A stretch of DNA of 64,000 nucleotides from an uncultured Flavobacteriales bacterium (GCA_913055685.1 CAJXKC010000002.1:682001-746000); one strand, 5' to 3'. Counted from the first letter of the stretch, positions 35,414 through 46,500 are shown. Translations and numbers: made by a program. The notes: generated by a model not told the origin, from the sequence alone.

Positions 35414-35761
35414 ATGGATTTAGTTAAGTACATTCAGGAGCAATACACCGAAACCAAAGAATTTCCTGAATTTTCAGCTGGTGACACCATCACCGTTTAT
35501 TACAAAATTAAGGAAGGTAACAAAGAACGTACGCAGTTCTTCCGTGGTGTAGTATTACAACGTCGTGGATCGGGTACTACCGAAACCTTCACCATCCGTA
35601 AAATGTCTGGTAACGTAGGTGTAGAGCGTATTTTCCCTGTAAACATGCCAGCGCTTGAGAAAGTAGAAATTAACAAACGTGGTAAAGTACGTCGTGCACG
35701 TATCTTCTATCAACGTGAGCGTACCGGTAAAGCTGCACGAATTAAAGAAAGAAGAATGTAA
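35414..35761 (+). CDS. rplS: 50S ribosomal protein L19
   Basis: This 115-residue protein is the L19 of the ribosome's large subunit, lying near the 30S interface. 'GDTITVYYKIKEGNKERTQF' and 'FRGVVLQRRGSGTTETFTIR' are characteristic. It is separated from trmD by 106 bases, which could hold its own promoter, and ended by a terminator 22 bases after the stop. Confidence 0.97.
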   Translation: MDLVKYIQEQYTETKEFPEFSAGDTITVYYKIKEGNKERTQFFRGVVLQRRGSGTTETFTIRKMSGNVGVERIFPVNMPALEKVEINKRGKVRRARIFYQRERTGKAARIKERRM

Positions 35762-35782
35762 GCTTTACGCTCAGATAATATT

Positions 35783-35811
35783 AAAGCCGCTATTTCGTAG
35801 CGGCTTTTTTT
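35783..35811 (+). terminator. Intrinsic terminator after rplS
   Basis: AAAGCCGCTA (35783-35792) pairs with TAGCGGCTTT (35798-35807) around a short loop, followed by a T run. Confidence 0.9.
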
Positions 35812-35824
35812 ATGCCTTATACCT

Positions 35825-36079
35825 ATGAAAAGACCTGCATTAGGCATTAGTATTATCGAGCGCCGTCGCAAGGGAAACAAATCCTTTAGCCTCTTGGCTC
35901 GCAATGGATCAGAATACTTGATTCTAGTGAATTACCGAATTTTAGGCCTCTGTCTTCGCTCAAAACTTTTTCAGTTTAACGACCAGTCGCAAGCCCAAAT
36001 GGTTTACCGAAAAATTACCGCCAAAGAGAAGTTTTGGTTTAGCGGGAGGTTAGCACAAAAACAGTTCGACGGTTTTTAG
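35825..36079 (+). CDS. Possible 84-residue protein of unknown function
   Basis: An ATG 14 bases after the rplS terminator opens 84 codons. The protein is basic with a central hydrophobic strand ('EYLILVNYRILGLCL'). I recognise no family. The last 41 bases overlap the end of the OmpA/PD40 gene on the other strand. Composition is coding-like, but length and lack of a promoter leave doubt. Confidence 0.4.
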   Translation: MKRPALGISIIERRRKGNKSFSLLARNGSEYLILVNYRILGLCLRSKLFQFNDQSQAQMVYRKITAKEKFWFSGRLAQKQFDGF

Positions 36080-38018
36080 CTCTCCCCTCCTCTTCGTCAT
36101 TGGAGGCAATAGGCTTAGTTTCTCCATAGCCATGCCAGCTCAAGCTCGAGGCTGAAATACCTTGGGCTAGCGCATAGTCATAGACCGCCTTGGCGCGTGC
36201 TTTCGATAATTGCAAATTGCTGGCACTATTACCGACATTATCGGTATGCCCTTGAATATCGGCTTTAAGCCCGGGGTTGTCCTTCATAAAAAGAACAAAC
36301 TCTTCGATAATATTGCGAGAAGCTAAATCCAATTCGGATGAATTAGACGCAAAATTGATATCATTCAATTTATATTCCCTCCCTACTTCCATAGGCGCTA
36401 GCTCTAGATCTGCGGCCACTACCGGCTTAAGGTCTAAAGACTGAGAGCTTATATAGCTCGAACTAAAGGCTGCTCCTTTTTTATCCACTTTTACGATATA
36501 ATCACTGCCTTCTTCCTTACGTATTACCCGGGCAAAATTTCCGGTCTGCTGGTCGACCTTTATTTTGGTAACCTCCTTGGTTTTTAGGTTTTTGATTTCA
36601 ATCGCAGCAGCAGATAGATCTTCTCCATCATTACTTTCTAAAGTTCCACTCAGCAGAAATACTTCATCGGGGCGAGCCGACTCAGGCATTTCAAATTGAT
36701 ATAAGTCCCAGCCGGTGTTTGCTCGTAAAGTGTTGGAGGCGAAATAACCCGTTTTACCGTCTAAACTCACAAAGAGCCCTAGATCATCTTCCTCACTATT
36801 AATGGGGTAGCCAATATTTAAGGGTTTTTCCCAAGTAGAATCATTGCTAGCTTTAGCAAAGAAAATATCAAAGCTTCCTAAACCAGGGTGACCATTGGAG
36901 GTGAAGTATAGGGTACGGGAATCACTATGAATAAAAGGGGATTTTTCGTCTCTCCGCGTGTTTATTTCTGCACTAAGAATTTCTGGAGCCGACCATGTGC
37001 CATCCTCCAAACGTTTGCAACGGTAAATATCTAAGCCCCCTACTCCGCCTGGTCGGTCGGAGCTAAAGTATAAGTAATCGCCATTAGCAGTTACTGAAGC
37101 TTGCGACTCCCAGGTATCGCGGCGGTTGATATGATCACCGACCGAACGGGGCGTGCTCCAATAACCTAAATCATCAATTTCCGTAAAGTAGATATCGCAA
37201 TTCTTATAGCCATCGAGGTCTTCGCATACTGTAAAATACAATTCGGTATTGTCGCCAGTAATACTCGGACCACCCTCATTATAACTAGAGTTAAATGGGC
37301 TGGGCAAAGGGGCGCCAGGCTCAAAGTCGCCGTCCTCTCTCCGGTCAGATCGGCAAAACTCCTCTACCATTCGGGCCTTAGCTGCTGGTCCATCTTTACG
37401 ATTAATTTTTCGGGAACGACGGGTAAAGAACATAATTTGTTGATTGGGAGAAATACTCGCCAAGTACTCATCAGCTGGAGTTGATAGTCGGCTTACCGGC
37501 TTGGGATCAAAGGGGATGGCATTGGCAAAAAGCGACTTCTTTAGACGTGCCTCCTTCAAGGCTTCTTTAGCCTCTCTATCGAATCCAAAATCGCGTTCTT
37601 GATTGGCTAAAAAGGCCTCTAAAAGCGGAATCGCCTTATCCATCTTATTGCCTTCCACATACATCACCCCTAGGTAAAAACTTATTTCTGGTTTGTAAGT
37701 CGGACAAACCTCAAGCAGCTTCTCCCATAAGAATTGGGCTTTGCGAAGGTCACCCTTACGCATATTTAGTTCCCCTAAGAGGTAAAGGGCATGGCCGTAT
37801 TCGGAATCCATCCGTACTGCCTTTTCCAGATAACGTTCTACCTCGCGGTAATTCTTGGCATTCCAGGCCCTTATTGCTTTGGGCAATTGCTTCTCGGCAA
37901 TCTCTTCTACCCTTTGTTCACAGGAACCTAATTCCGGTGCTTGGGCATGAATGGTATTAACACTAAATAAAACTAGACTTAAAGCCGCTAGCTTAGAGCT
38001 GAGCTTTTGCTTTAGCAT
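36039..38018 (-). CDS. OmpA-family protein with TPR, PD40 beta-propeller and OmpA domains
   Basis: Preferred start ATG 38018 gives MLKQKLSSKLAALSLVLFSV (signal peptide, cut after HAQ) and 659 residues. TPR-like helices occupy ~30-160. PD40/WD40-like propeller repeats run from ~180 to 440 ('STDDLYFSSDRPGG'-type words, for example 'YLYFSSDRPGGVGGLDIYR' and 'LYFTSNGHPGLGSFDIFFA'). A carboxypeptidase-like beta segment (~440-530) precedes the OmpA peptidoglycan-binding domain ('NSSELDLASRNIIEEF', 'IQGHTDNVGNSASN', 'NRRTVF'). Similar proteins in Bacteroidota are T9SS-linked (PorE/SprE types). Start overlaps the end of the AsmA-like gene by 26 bases. Confidence 0.88.
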   Translation of the reverse strand: MLKQKLSSKLAALSLVLFSVNTIHAQAPELGSCEQRVEEIAEKQLPKAIRAWNAKNYREVERYLEKAVRMDSEYGHALYLLGELNMRKGDLRKAQFLWEKLLEVCPTYKPEISFYLGVMYVEGNKMDKAIPLLEAFLANQERDFGFDREAKEALKEARLKKSLFANAIPFDPKPVSRLSTPADEYLASISPNQQIMFFTRRSRKINRKDGPAAKARMVEEFCRSDRREDGDFEPGAPLPSPFNSSYNEGGPSITGDNTELYFTVCEDLDGYKNCDIYFTEIDDLGYWSTPRSVGDHINRRDTWESQASVTANGDYLYFSSDRPGGVGGLDIYRCKRLEDGTWSAPEILSAEINTRRDEKSPFIHSDSRTLYFTSNGHPGLGSFDIFFAKASNDSTWEKPLNIGYPINSEEDDLGLFVSLDGKTGYFASNTLRANTGWDLYQFEMPESARPDEVFLLSGTLESNDGEDLSAAAIEIKNLKTKEVTKIKVDQQTGNFARVIRKEEGSDYIVKVDKKGAAFSSSYISSQSLDLKPVVAADLELAPMEVGREYKLNDINFASNSSELDLASRNIIEEFVLFMKDNPGLKADIQGHTDNVGNSASNLQLSKARAKAVYDYALAQGISASSLSWHGYGETKPIASNDEEEGRAKNRRTVFVLTSR

Positions 38019-40794
38019 CCTCAATGAGTTTTTGCTTTTGATTACGCGCTGCTTCAACCAGCTTATCTGCTTCCTTCTTGGCCTTATCTTCTAGGGCCTG
38101 TGCTTTTTCATTGGCCTCATTACGGGCCTTATCTGCCAAAGGTTTGGCCGCCATTTTCTTGAGCGGATTAGAGCCTGCTTCATCCATGATTTTCTTGGCC
38201 GCTTCTTCCCCTCCTTGGCGAATCTTATCGGCTTGCTTTTTGGCCTCAGCTTTAATTTTATCTGCCTGAGCCTGGGCCTGGGCAATTAAAGCATCACCCT
38301 TAGCTTCGGCCTCGGCCACGAGGGCTTCGAGCTTTTTATTAACGTCTTCCTTGGCCTTCTGAACCGTTTCCTCCACTTTGGCCTTTACTTGTTGCTTGGC
38401 CTCATTAACTAAAGAGCCAGTAATATCTCCTAAATTGGGCTTAATACTGGGCTTGGTAGCCGTACCACCAATCGCTACTTTAAGAGGAACTACGCCACTT
38501 GAGAATGCCGAAAAACGACTTTGCAAATTGCTTGCCTTCAGTGCACTGAGTGGAACATCCGTGCTTAAATCAAAGTCCAAGCTTTGATCCAAGCCCATAT
38601 TACCGCCCAAGGTCGATTTTTGACCGGCGAGCTTAAAGTCAAATGGTTCTACACTCACCTGCCCGTCAACAATTTTGAAATTCATATTTACCCCACTGAC
38701 CTTTATCTTTTCATAAGTAGGATTATTGAGGAAAGAGGCCAGCTGTTTCATAGTCGCGGTGCTACTTATCAATTCAGTGGTCCTCAAATTTCCAGCCCCT
38801 GCCAATGTCTTTAAAACCGGATCTAAATTCTGATCTAGGCTTGTGGAAAAATTAAACTGGCAGAAATAATTCCCCACTAAGTTTTCCATGATTGGCGCAA
38901 TGGACTTAACCATATCTAAATTGCGGTAGGTTTCCGCGAAAGAACAGTTCTGAAGGTCTAGTTTAAAGTTAGCGTTCGGATCTTGGGGTTTAGAGTCGTA
39001 GGATCCATTTAAGGCTACTTTTCCACCTAACATATTCATGCTTAGTTCTTGGTAGAGTTTCGCCTCTTTAAGTAAGACCATACCCTTAAGCTTTTTAATG
39101 AGCATCCCATCATAAATTAACTCATCAATAAGGGCATTAAACTTTAGATCAACATTTTCAGGAAGACGAATTACTGCAAGCGCACTACTGTCTGTAGAGC
39201 TGGTCTCCTCAGCACTGTTCTCGGCCGGCATAAAGTCGGCCATATCCATTTTTGGCGAATAGAGATTTAAGCTTGCTCGGAGCGGATCATCGCTCATTAG
39301 ATAAGCCAGCATGTTGTTCAGCTCACCGTCAATACTTAAATCCGTCGAAGCGACATGCAAGTCAGTTTTAGATAAAACGGCTTTTTGTGGGCTAAGGCTT
39401 AGCTCACCTTTACCGATGCGCACGGGCATTGGCACACTATCGCCATCCATTGCCAGTTCATTAACCTTGATAAAGCCTGAGGCCTTAATTCGATCGTATT
39501 GTTCTTTTTCGACAGAGGATAGCTTGCTAGCCATAGCAAAATCACCTTCAATAGTGCCACTTGCATTATAGCCAGGCATTGGGAATACCTCCAGCAAATT
39601 AGCCATATCAAGCCGGCCCATAAAACTCATCAACATACTAGGATCTCCTAAAGGATCGCTGAGTTGAAAGTTTCCTTTTATCGGACTACCTGCGATTACT
39701 GCTTCGAGACGAGATAGGTTAATCTTAGTACCCTCAAGCTTATTCGAATTATTGCTTATTGCTAAGTCCATATTTAGGCTCTGAATAGAGCTCGGTAAAT
39801 CTGGATATTGAATTAAGCCATTGCGCACTCTTAAATCATAGGCAAAAGCTGGATAAACCTCATTTTCCGAATTAAAAGTACCTTTCATAGCGCCAACCAG
39901 GTTAAAGTCACCGCTAGCCTTCAAATCCTCAAAGTCCTGATAATAGTAAGCTGGAATAAGGGATATTAAGTTTTTAAAGGCATTCTTTGGTGCATCGAAC
40001 TTCAAATCCATATCAATATCCTCACCAGGCATGGCCAGGCTACCGCTAAAGTTCAATACCAATTCATTAAGTCGAACTTGGTTTTCTCCAAAATTGAAAC
40101 TGAAACTTTCTTGATCAAAGTCTAGATCAAAGTCAGAGCCCAGCTGCACTTTCTTCAAATAAGCGATATCATCCATAAAGAAGGATAAAGCAGCTATCGA
40201 TGTTTCGGTTTTTAAGGCTACTAAGCTTTGACTGAAGTCACCTTTCCCCGTATGGTTAAGCTCTTTAATTTGCAGTTCCATATTTCCTTCTAAGTCTTCG
40301 TAATGAAGATTGAAGTTTTCTAAACTATAACTGCGTAATGCGAGTTGGAAGGGACTCGGACTTTCATCTGCAACGCTGACTGTATCTGCGCTCGGCTCGG
40401 TTTTAACAATATCGAAATTAGTTGAACCATCCTCATTAATTATGAGGTGTAAGTTCACATCACTTAATTCAATCTTTTCAATTTGGTAAGTCTCTCCCGA
40501 GACTACACTCATCAGATCTATCTTTAGGCCAAAATCACCCACCTCAACCAATCGCTTACCAGCAAAGGCGCCTTTTCCGTCGATACTCAAGCCTTCTAGA
40601 CTAAAACCAAAATAAGGGAAGGTGGAAATTAGCGATAGGTCCACCGACTCAAAATTTAACTCGGCATCCAAATTAGCATTTGCCTCAGCTTTTACCCTTT
40701 CAACGATGGCATCCTTAAATACCAGTGGAAATAGCCAAGCACCTAAAAAAAGCAATAGGAGAATAAAGAATAGAAAGCGGAAAATTCTTTTCAT
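37993..40794 (-). CDS. AsmA-like membrane protein with long coiled-coil tail
   Basis: The preferred ATG at 40794 gives 933 residues. One N-terminal membrane helix (MKRIFRFLFFILLLLFLGAW) is followed by beta-rich AsmA/TamB-type domains to about residue 780, including an AsmA_2-like part with 'NFKIVDGQVSVEPFDFKLAG'. These proteins are thought to help move or place phospholipids in the envelope. The last ~150 residues change to Ala/Lys/Glu-rich heptad-like sequence ('ADKIKAEAKKQADKIRQGG'), a coiled-coil tail not usual for AsmA proteins. The gene lies 11 bases after the symporter gene. Confidence 0.85.
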   Translation of the reverse strand: MKRIFRFLFFILLLLFLGAWLFPLVFKDAIVERVKAEANANLDAELNFESVDLSLISTFPYFGFSLEGLSIDGKGAFAGKRLVEVGDFGLKIDLMSVVSGETYQIEKIELSDVNLHLIINEDGSTNFDIVKTEPSADTVSVADESPSPFQLALRSYSLENFNLHYEDLEGNMELQIKELNHTGKGDFSQSLVALKTETSIAALSFFMDDIAYLKKVQLGSDFDLDFDQESFSFNFGENQVRLNELVLNFSGSLAMPGEDIDMDLKFDAPKNAFKNLISLIPAYYYQDFEDLKASGDFNLVGAMKGTFNSENEVYPAFAYDLRVRNGLIQYPDLPSSIQSLNMDLAISNNSNKLEGTKINLSRLEAVIAGSPIKGNFQLSDPLGDPSMLMSFMGRLDMANLLEVFPMPGYNASGTIEGDFAMASKLSSVEKEQYDRIKASGFIKVNELAMDGDSVPMPVRIGKGELSLSPQKAVLSKTDLHVASTDLSIDGELNNMLAYLMSDDPLRASLNLYSPKMDMADFMPAENSAEETSSTDSSALAVIRLPENVDLKFNALIDELIYDGMLIKKLKGMVLLKEAKLYQELSMNMLGGKVALNGSYDSKPQDPNANFKLDLQNCSFAETYRNLDMVKSIAPIMENLVGNYFCQFNFSTSLDQNLDPVLKTLAGAGNLRTTELISSTATMKQLASFLNNPTYEKIKVSGVNMNFKIVDGQVSVEPFDFKLAGQKSTLGGNMGLDQSLDFDLSTDVPLSALKASNLQSRFSAFSSGVVPLKVAIGGTATKPSIKPNLGDITGSLVNEAKQQVKAKVEETVQKAKEDVNKKLEALVAEAEAKGDALIAQAQAQADKIKAEAKKQADKIRQGGEEAAKKIMDEAGSNPLKKMAAKPLADKARNEANEKAQALEDKAKKEADKLVEAARNQKQKLIEDAKAKAQL

Positions 40795-40805
40795 AGCAGA
40801 GTTTA

Positions 40806-42251
40806 TCAATTAACGTCTGGTTCGAAGGTATCGTCTGTTTCTCGGTCCTTATCGAAGTGAATTAATTTTTCACCGGCGGCGATAACTGAAGATACAGTTG
40901 CGTCGCCGGTAACATTAACCACCGTTCGACACATATCCAAGATACGATCAACTGGTAGAATAATACCAATCCAAGCGGGATTTAAACCAACCGCTTGCAA
41001 AACAATAATTAACATAACTAGACCGGCACTGGGCACTGCAGCCGAGCCAATCGAAGCCAAAGTTGCAGTGAGCACTATGGTTAATTGCAGCCCTAGACTT
41101 AAATCAATGAGGTGCATTTGAGCCAGGAATACCACTGCTACCGCTTGATACAAGCTGGTACCGTCCATATTTACCGTTGCTCCAATGGGTAGCACGAAAC
41201 TGGTAATCTTTTTATCGACCCCTAAGTTGTCCTCTACACATTCCATCGTTACCGGTAAGGTGGCAGCCGATGAGCTGGTGGAAAAGGCTAAAGTTTGAGC
41301 CGGACTTATCGCTTTGAAAAATCCGGTATACGAAACGGATTTCACCAAAAACTTCATTACTAAAGGATATACGACGGCAACCATTAAGGCTAAGCCTACA
41401 AACACGGTTAATGAATACCAAGAGAGGCCTTTAAAGATTTCCAATACTTTGGAAACATCATCTCCGGCCATTTTACTGACTGTACCCGCCAATAGGGCGA
41501 AAACAAAAAATGGCGCCGCTTGCATGATAAGATCAACCATCTTTAGGAAGACTTCCATGATACTATCAACTAGTTTAACAACCGGCTCCCCCCGGTCTTT
41601 CGGTATAAATAGCAGGGCTATGCCAAAAAATAGAGCGAAGAAAATCACCTTTAGCATACTGCCATTATCGGATAGGGAATTAAAAATATTGTTAGGTACT
41701 AAGTCTATTAAAAATTGTAAAGGGCCAGAATTTTTAGTTGCTTCGGCAATTTCCATTTTCGATGCGACCTCCGCGTTAGCGGCTTCCTTCACCAAGGCTT
41801 GATCTAAGCTTGCAACTTGACTGGCATAATTAGGATCATTTAAAAAATTCTCAGCATCGGCGGTTGGGAGGCCTTGCTCAGCTGCCCACAACTCATAATT
41901 TAAGCGATTATCGATTCTTGCCTCCTCATCAATAAGCTTGCCCGGCGCTACCAGGTTTACCAAAATAAGCCCCAGAGAAATGGCAAAAACTGTAGTTAAG
42001 AAATACATCCCCAGGGTTTTAAGCCCTAATCGACCGAGACTGGATGGGTCGCCCAATCCTGCAACACCAGAGATTATACTAAAAAGCACCAGCGGCACCG
42101 CTATTAATTTTAGCAGGCTTATGAAAATGGTGCCAAAGGGAGCAATCCAGTCCATTGTAAAGGAACTCCAACCCAAAGAGCTACTTACAAGGGCCCAGAG
42201 TACACCTAAGAATAAACCAATAAGTATTTTCCAGTGTAAAGCTAATTTCAT
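40806..42251 (-). CDS. Dicarboxylate/amino acid:cation symporter (DAACS)
   Basis: This 481-residue transporter imports dicarboxylates or glutamate/aspartate with Na+ or H+. Diagnostic elements are 'AFSTSSSAATLPVTMECVED', the SSS hairpin, 'PIGATVNMDGTSLYQAVAVV' near residues 356-375 (NMDGT), and 'GSAAVPSAGLVMLIIVLQAV' near 405-424. The segment between the fourth and fifth helices (~120-185) is longer than usual and charged. It lies two bases after aroC and 11 before the AsmA-like gene on one transcript unit. Confidence 0.93.
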   Translation of the reverse strand: MKLALHWKILIGLFLGVLWALVSSSLGWSSFTMDWIAPFGTIFISLLKLIAVPLVLFSIISGVAGLGDPSSLGRLGLKTLGMYFLTTVFAISLGLILVNLVAPGKLIDEEARIDNRLNYELWAAEQGLPTADAENFLNDPNYASQVASLDQALVKEAANAEVASKMEIAEATKNSGPLQFLIDLVPNNIFNSLSDNGSMLKVIFFALFFGIALLFIPKDRGEPVVKLVDSIMEVFLKMVDLIMQAAPFFVFALLAGTVSKMAGDDVSKVLEIFKGLSWYSLTVFVGLALMVAVVYPLVMKFLVKSVSYTGFFKAISPAQTLAFSTSSSAATLPVTMECVEDNLGVDKKITSFVLPIGATVNMDGTSLYQAVAVVFLAQMHLIDLSLGLQLTIVLTATLASIGSAAVPSAGLVMLIIVLQAVGLNPAWIGIILPVDRILDMCRTVVNVTGDATVSSVIAAGEKLIHFDKDRETDDTFEPDVN

Positions 42252-42253
42252 GC

Positions 42254-43315
42254 TTAATATTTCGAAGTTCTTGCTAATAGTAAGTGGTCGGCCAAAACCA
42301 AGGCGGCCATTGCTTCTACGATGGGTACTGCACGTGGCACCACACAGGGGTCATGCCTACCCTTACCCTTTATTTCCGTCGGCTCCCCTTGATCGTCCAA
42401 ACCCCATTGGCCTTTCATAATGGTTGCTACCGGCTTAAAGGCCACTCGGAAATAGATTTCCTCACCATTGGAAATACCGCCCTCTATACCGCCAGCATTA
42501 TTAGATAAGCGCCGCCCATTAGAGTCGAAAGCATCATTATGTATCGATCCACGCATCCGGCTACCGGCAAAACCACTGCCAATTTCAAATCCTTTTACTG
42601 CATTTATACTAAGCATTGCTTTAGCAAGCTCAGCGTGCAGTTTATCGAAAACTGGTTCACCCAGTCCGGCTGGTACCTGAGTAATCCGACATGTGATGAT
42701 ACCACCCAAGCTATCCCCATCCTTACGCGCCTTATTAATTTGGTCTTCAAAACGGGACGCCGTTTCGGAGTCGGGACAACGAACGATATTGGAATCAATT
42801 TTACTTAAGTCAAGGTTTAATGCAGGATCTAAATCCAGTTCCCCCACCGATGACACATAAGCCTTAATTGAAATAGGAGCGATTAATTGCTGAGCCAAGG
42901 CTCCGGCAGCAACGCGGACTGCAGTTTCACGCGCCGACGATCTTCCGCCACCGCGATAATCCCTTAGCCCATATTTTTCTTGGTAAACCTTGTCGGCATG
43001 AGAAGGTCGAAAACTATGTTTTAAATGCTCGTAGTCTTTAGACTTGGCATCACTATTCGGAATAATAAAGGCAATGGGCATCCCGGTACTTTTACCTTCA
43101 AAAATCCCCGATAACCATTCTACTTGATCCGTTTCTTTACGTTGGGTAGTAATTTTTGATTGGCCAGGCCGGCGTCGAGCCAATTGCGCCTGCACTGCTT
43201 CCAGGTCTAAGCTCAAACCTGCTGGAAACCCGTCAAGGACTCCTCCGATAGCAGGACCATGAGACTCACCGAAAGAGCTTAAACGCAATAATTTGCCAAT
43301 ACTATTTCCCGCCAT
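42254..43315 (-). CDS. aroC: Chorismate synthase
   Basis: This 353-residue FMN enzyme makes chorismate from EPSP in the shikimate pathway. Signatures are '[19 protein letters not shown]' at residues 11-29, '[20 protein letters not shown]' near 104-123 and '[20 protein letters not shown]' near 123-142; '[13 protein letters not shown]' and '[17 protein letters not shown]' follow. All are complete. Sits 60 bases after a PID-CTERM-like small gene and 2 bases before the symporter gene. Confidence 0.98.
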   Translation of the reverse strand: MAGNSIGKLLRLSSFGESHGPAIGGVLDGFPAGLSLDLEAVQAQLARRRPGQSKITTQRKETDQVEWLSGIFEGKSTGMPIAFIIPNSDAKSKDYEHLKHSFRPSHADKVYQEKYGLRDYRGGGRSSARETAVRVAAGALAQQLIAPISIKAYVSSVGELDLDPALNLDLSKIDSNIVRCPDSETASRFEDQINKARKDGDSLGGIITCRITQVPAGLGEPVFDKLHAELAKAMLSINAVKGFEIGSGFAGSRMRGSIHNDAFDSNGRRLSNNAGGIEGGISNGEEIYFRVAFKPVATIMKGQWGLDDQGEPTEIKGKGRHDPCVVPRAVPIVEAMAALVLADHLLLARTSKY

Positions 43316-43375
43316 ACCAGCAAAGAAAACAAATCCCTAGCTGAAAAGGAATAGGCTAGGGCCGGATTAGGCATA

Positions 43376-43549
43376 TTATTTTTCTTCCTCTTGCTTGTTT
43401 TGGTATTTGCGGTAAGCAATAAGAGCCCCTCCAGCGGCTAGATAGATTAATCCCGGTATAGGTGCAGGATTATGTGATGGAGGCGGTGCGGGCTGTGCCA
43501 TAACATTGATTGAGAAAAGAAACATGGCGAGGTAAATCAGATTTTTCAT
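43376..43549 (-). CDS. 57-residue PID-CTERM-like small protein
   Basis: Minus-strand ATG (43547-43549) to TAA (43376-43378) encodes a signal peptide (MKNLIYLAMFLFSINVMAQ), a Pro-rich linker 'PAPPPSHNPAPIPGL', a short hydrophobic helix 'IYLAAGGALIAY' and a basic/acidic tail 'RKYQNKQEEEK'. This architecture, a helix followed by charged residues, is the PID-CTERM sorting-tail form found in Bacteroidota small proteins. It sits nine bases after the large T9SS protein gene on the same strand. Processing or role is unknown. Confidence 0.75.
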   Translation of the reverse strand: MKNLIYLAMFLFSINVMAQPAPPPSHNPAPIPGLIYLAAGGALIAYRKYQNKQEEEK

Positions 43550-43558
43550 GATTATTAA

Positions 43559-46500
43559 TTAAGGTTTGATTAATACTTTTTGCTTGAACAAGGTCTGCGA
43601 GCTCTCCAGGTAAATACTTAGAATAGCGGGTTTAGGATAATGTCTAAGGTCAACTCTGCCTTGCCTTTGGCTCTGAATTGTGCGTTCGAGGAGTATTTTA
43701 CCCTCACTACTCACAAGGCCAAGTCTTTGTATTTCTAAAGAGCATTCCCAGTAGAGGTATCCTTGGCTCTGATAGACGGTGAAGGAATCCGGACTACCCT
43801 GAGTTTTGGTTTGTAGAGGAAGGCCTGAGCTATTGAAAATCAAAGCGAAACGTCGAGCTGAAGATTTTTCAGCCTGAACAAAAGGATAGTCTTGCAGAGA
43901 TAAAGGATGGACTATATCCAATTCTGAATCGTATAATTCCAGTACTAGACCTGAGTCTTGTTTCAGTTGAATCTGGTGCAAACCAGTATCTAATCTGGTG
44001 TAGAGCCAAATGGTATCGCCAATTGTGGGGTCAATGGTTTTTATGGCATAATTCACACTATCGAGCTGCGGTAAAATTGCCAAAGCACCACCACTGTTAA
44101 GCCATAGGGCATCTTCCGAAGCTAGAAATCCAGGGTTGATATGCTCCTTGAAGACAAGCTTAGAATGAGCTGATTCCTTACCGGACTTAAGGCTTAATAG
44201 TACTTCCCTCTTAGGAGGGCCTTGCTTAAAAAACTTAGGCCTTTGCAATACCTGCATACTGGGGGAATAAAAAATACTGTCTGCTGCTTGTAATGCCCTA
44301 ACAAAAAAAGCTTGGCATGAGGCTAAACTAGAATCGGGGGTTCTCGCTAGTGGGCTCGCGGCTAAACGGTGATTATTATTCCATATGGCATAGGCCTGAC
44401 TATTATAGCTGAGGCTATTATCCCAGAGATAAACGTTTCCATCTAAACTGGGATTAGCGGCCATAAAAAGTTCCTGGTCTAATGGCGCTGCATAAGGATT
44501 ACCCAATAAAAGGTAGTCGCCCGCTTGATGTGGTTCATAAATTGAAATAGATCCGGAATGTGGATTAGACTTAAAATATCGGCTTTCAGCAACCGATTGG
44601 AAGGGATTAGATTGTGGACTTGGACTGCAGATATAACCCCTCCCCGCTTTTAAAATAGTGCTATCGTTACCAGGAAGCCAGGCCTGTTGCGAAACGGACC
44701 AAGCGTACCAGTCTTGGGGATTAGTAGGCAAATTAGAAGCCTGTCCAAATATGTCCCCAAAAGTGATATTACTAACTGGAGAAGACCAAAAGCTAAAGCG
44801 ACGATGATCGGGTACCTCTATCTTAGCCTCGATGCAAAAATCCCCTGTACCTAAATACTCACAAGAATCCCGCAGCTTTAAGGAGGATGCATGTTCAAGA
44901 AAAAGCTCCCCATCATTTTTAAATTGATAAAAAACCTCCCATTTAACTCCTTCCATTAATTCTAACTTGGCCAAAGGACTTAGATTAAAAGAGCCAATAC
45001 TTAAATCCTGATCCATTCTTGATATCCCGGCCTGCATTAAGGCCGAGTAATTCTTTAGCGCTCCTAGTGGGGCGTAAGGATACCAATTAAGGCCATCAAA
45101 AATGAAATCGGCTCCCTTCGGGTGGGCCTGATAAGTTTTAAAAGGAAAAGGCTGGCTTAGCAAGCTGTTCTTCGCCGCTCCCGAAAATTTGTTTGACTCA
45201 GCGTAGTACCATGATTGAGATTGAAAGTTAGTATCAGTATTACCTGCCTTTCGATAGGCCCAGGCATCGCTATAGTCCCATTCAATTGATAGTAATAATG
45301 GATCCCCGAAAAGGTCCACTAATCGTTCCTGGCCATTGAAAGCTCTGGTGCTATCGTGAAAAAGCTCCACGGCATCGTCACCGTTTAGATTCATCGTCCC
45401 TGAACTCTGATTAGGACTGAATTCAAAAAAATCGACAAAAGCTAGCGAATCAGAACAGAGGAAATAATAATCCCCAGCCGTAATGCTAAGCGGCCTTAAT
45501 TGTATCTCGGGACCATCGCTCCCCCCTCCATTATTGGCAACTCCCACAGAATAAATGGAAAGGTCAGGGATATCTTGAAATGCAAATAGCTCAATTCCCT
45601 TAGGTTGGCCCCAGGCCAGGGGTCCGTCGTAAACGCCAGTAATTATTAAAGGTGACGAAAACTTAGGCGAGGCTAGATAAAAAGAATCTTGAATAGAGCC
45701 AAGATCACCATGACCATAAAATTGGTAGTATCCAGACTGGGCATTTAAACTTCTCAAGGAACAAATGGCTTTACCATTGATGAAGTTAAGGGAGTCGGCT
45801 TGATTAAGACTTAAACTAGTCCAGTAGCTCCACTTGCCTTCATAATCCTTATCGATATTCCCAAAGCTATCGAGAGCCAATATTTTGAGATTATTATATG
45901 GTAATAGAGAAAATAAAGTATCGGGAAGGTTTAAGATATGTGCCATGCTTGCTTGTACGTCTAGCCAAGCCTTACCGGAGTCTAATAAGTCATAAGAGCT
46001 AGCTTCAAACTGAGAAAAGCCTGGATCCGCCTTTAAATTGGTCACTTTTAAACTAAGCTTGCTACCATCTAATTGCGCTTCTTTAAAGCAAAGCCTAATA
46101 TCAAGAACCAAAGAATCATCATCTGGAATCCTTAATTGGAGATTGGAAAAACTTAAGCTTGTACTAGGGTTGTTATGCTCTGCCAATTTATGGCCAGATG
46201 CATGCAGACTAATTCGACTTATAGAATGTGCGGGTTCTAAGAGAAATTGCAGCTCATTTAAGTAACAATCAAGGCTATCGGAGTCGAACGGTTTCCCATC
46301 TTTGATTACAAATGTATTTAGCAAGACACCTGCCTGCGTAGTATCGCTAAAGTTTTTGAAATCTATGGAGCCGGTGGCCCGATATCTGGAAATAATATGG
46401 ACATCTGCAGAACTAAGGGAAACCGGGCTTTGCAGACCTTGATTTATGTTAAAACTGGCTGGAGATGCACTATCGAGGGTCCAATTAAAATTAGCTACAC

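Noticed and set aside
38078-38285. Plus- and minus-strand ORFs inside the AsmA-like tail
   Set aside because: They are shadows of the Ala/Lys-rich coding frame of the AsmA-like gene.
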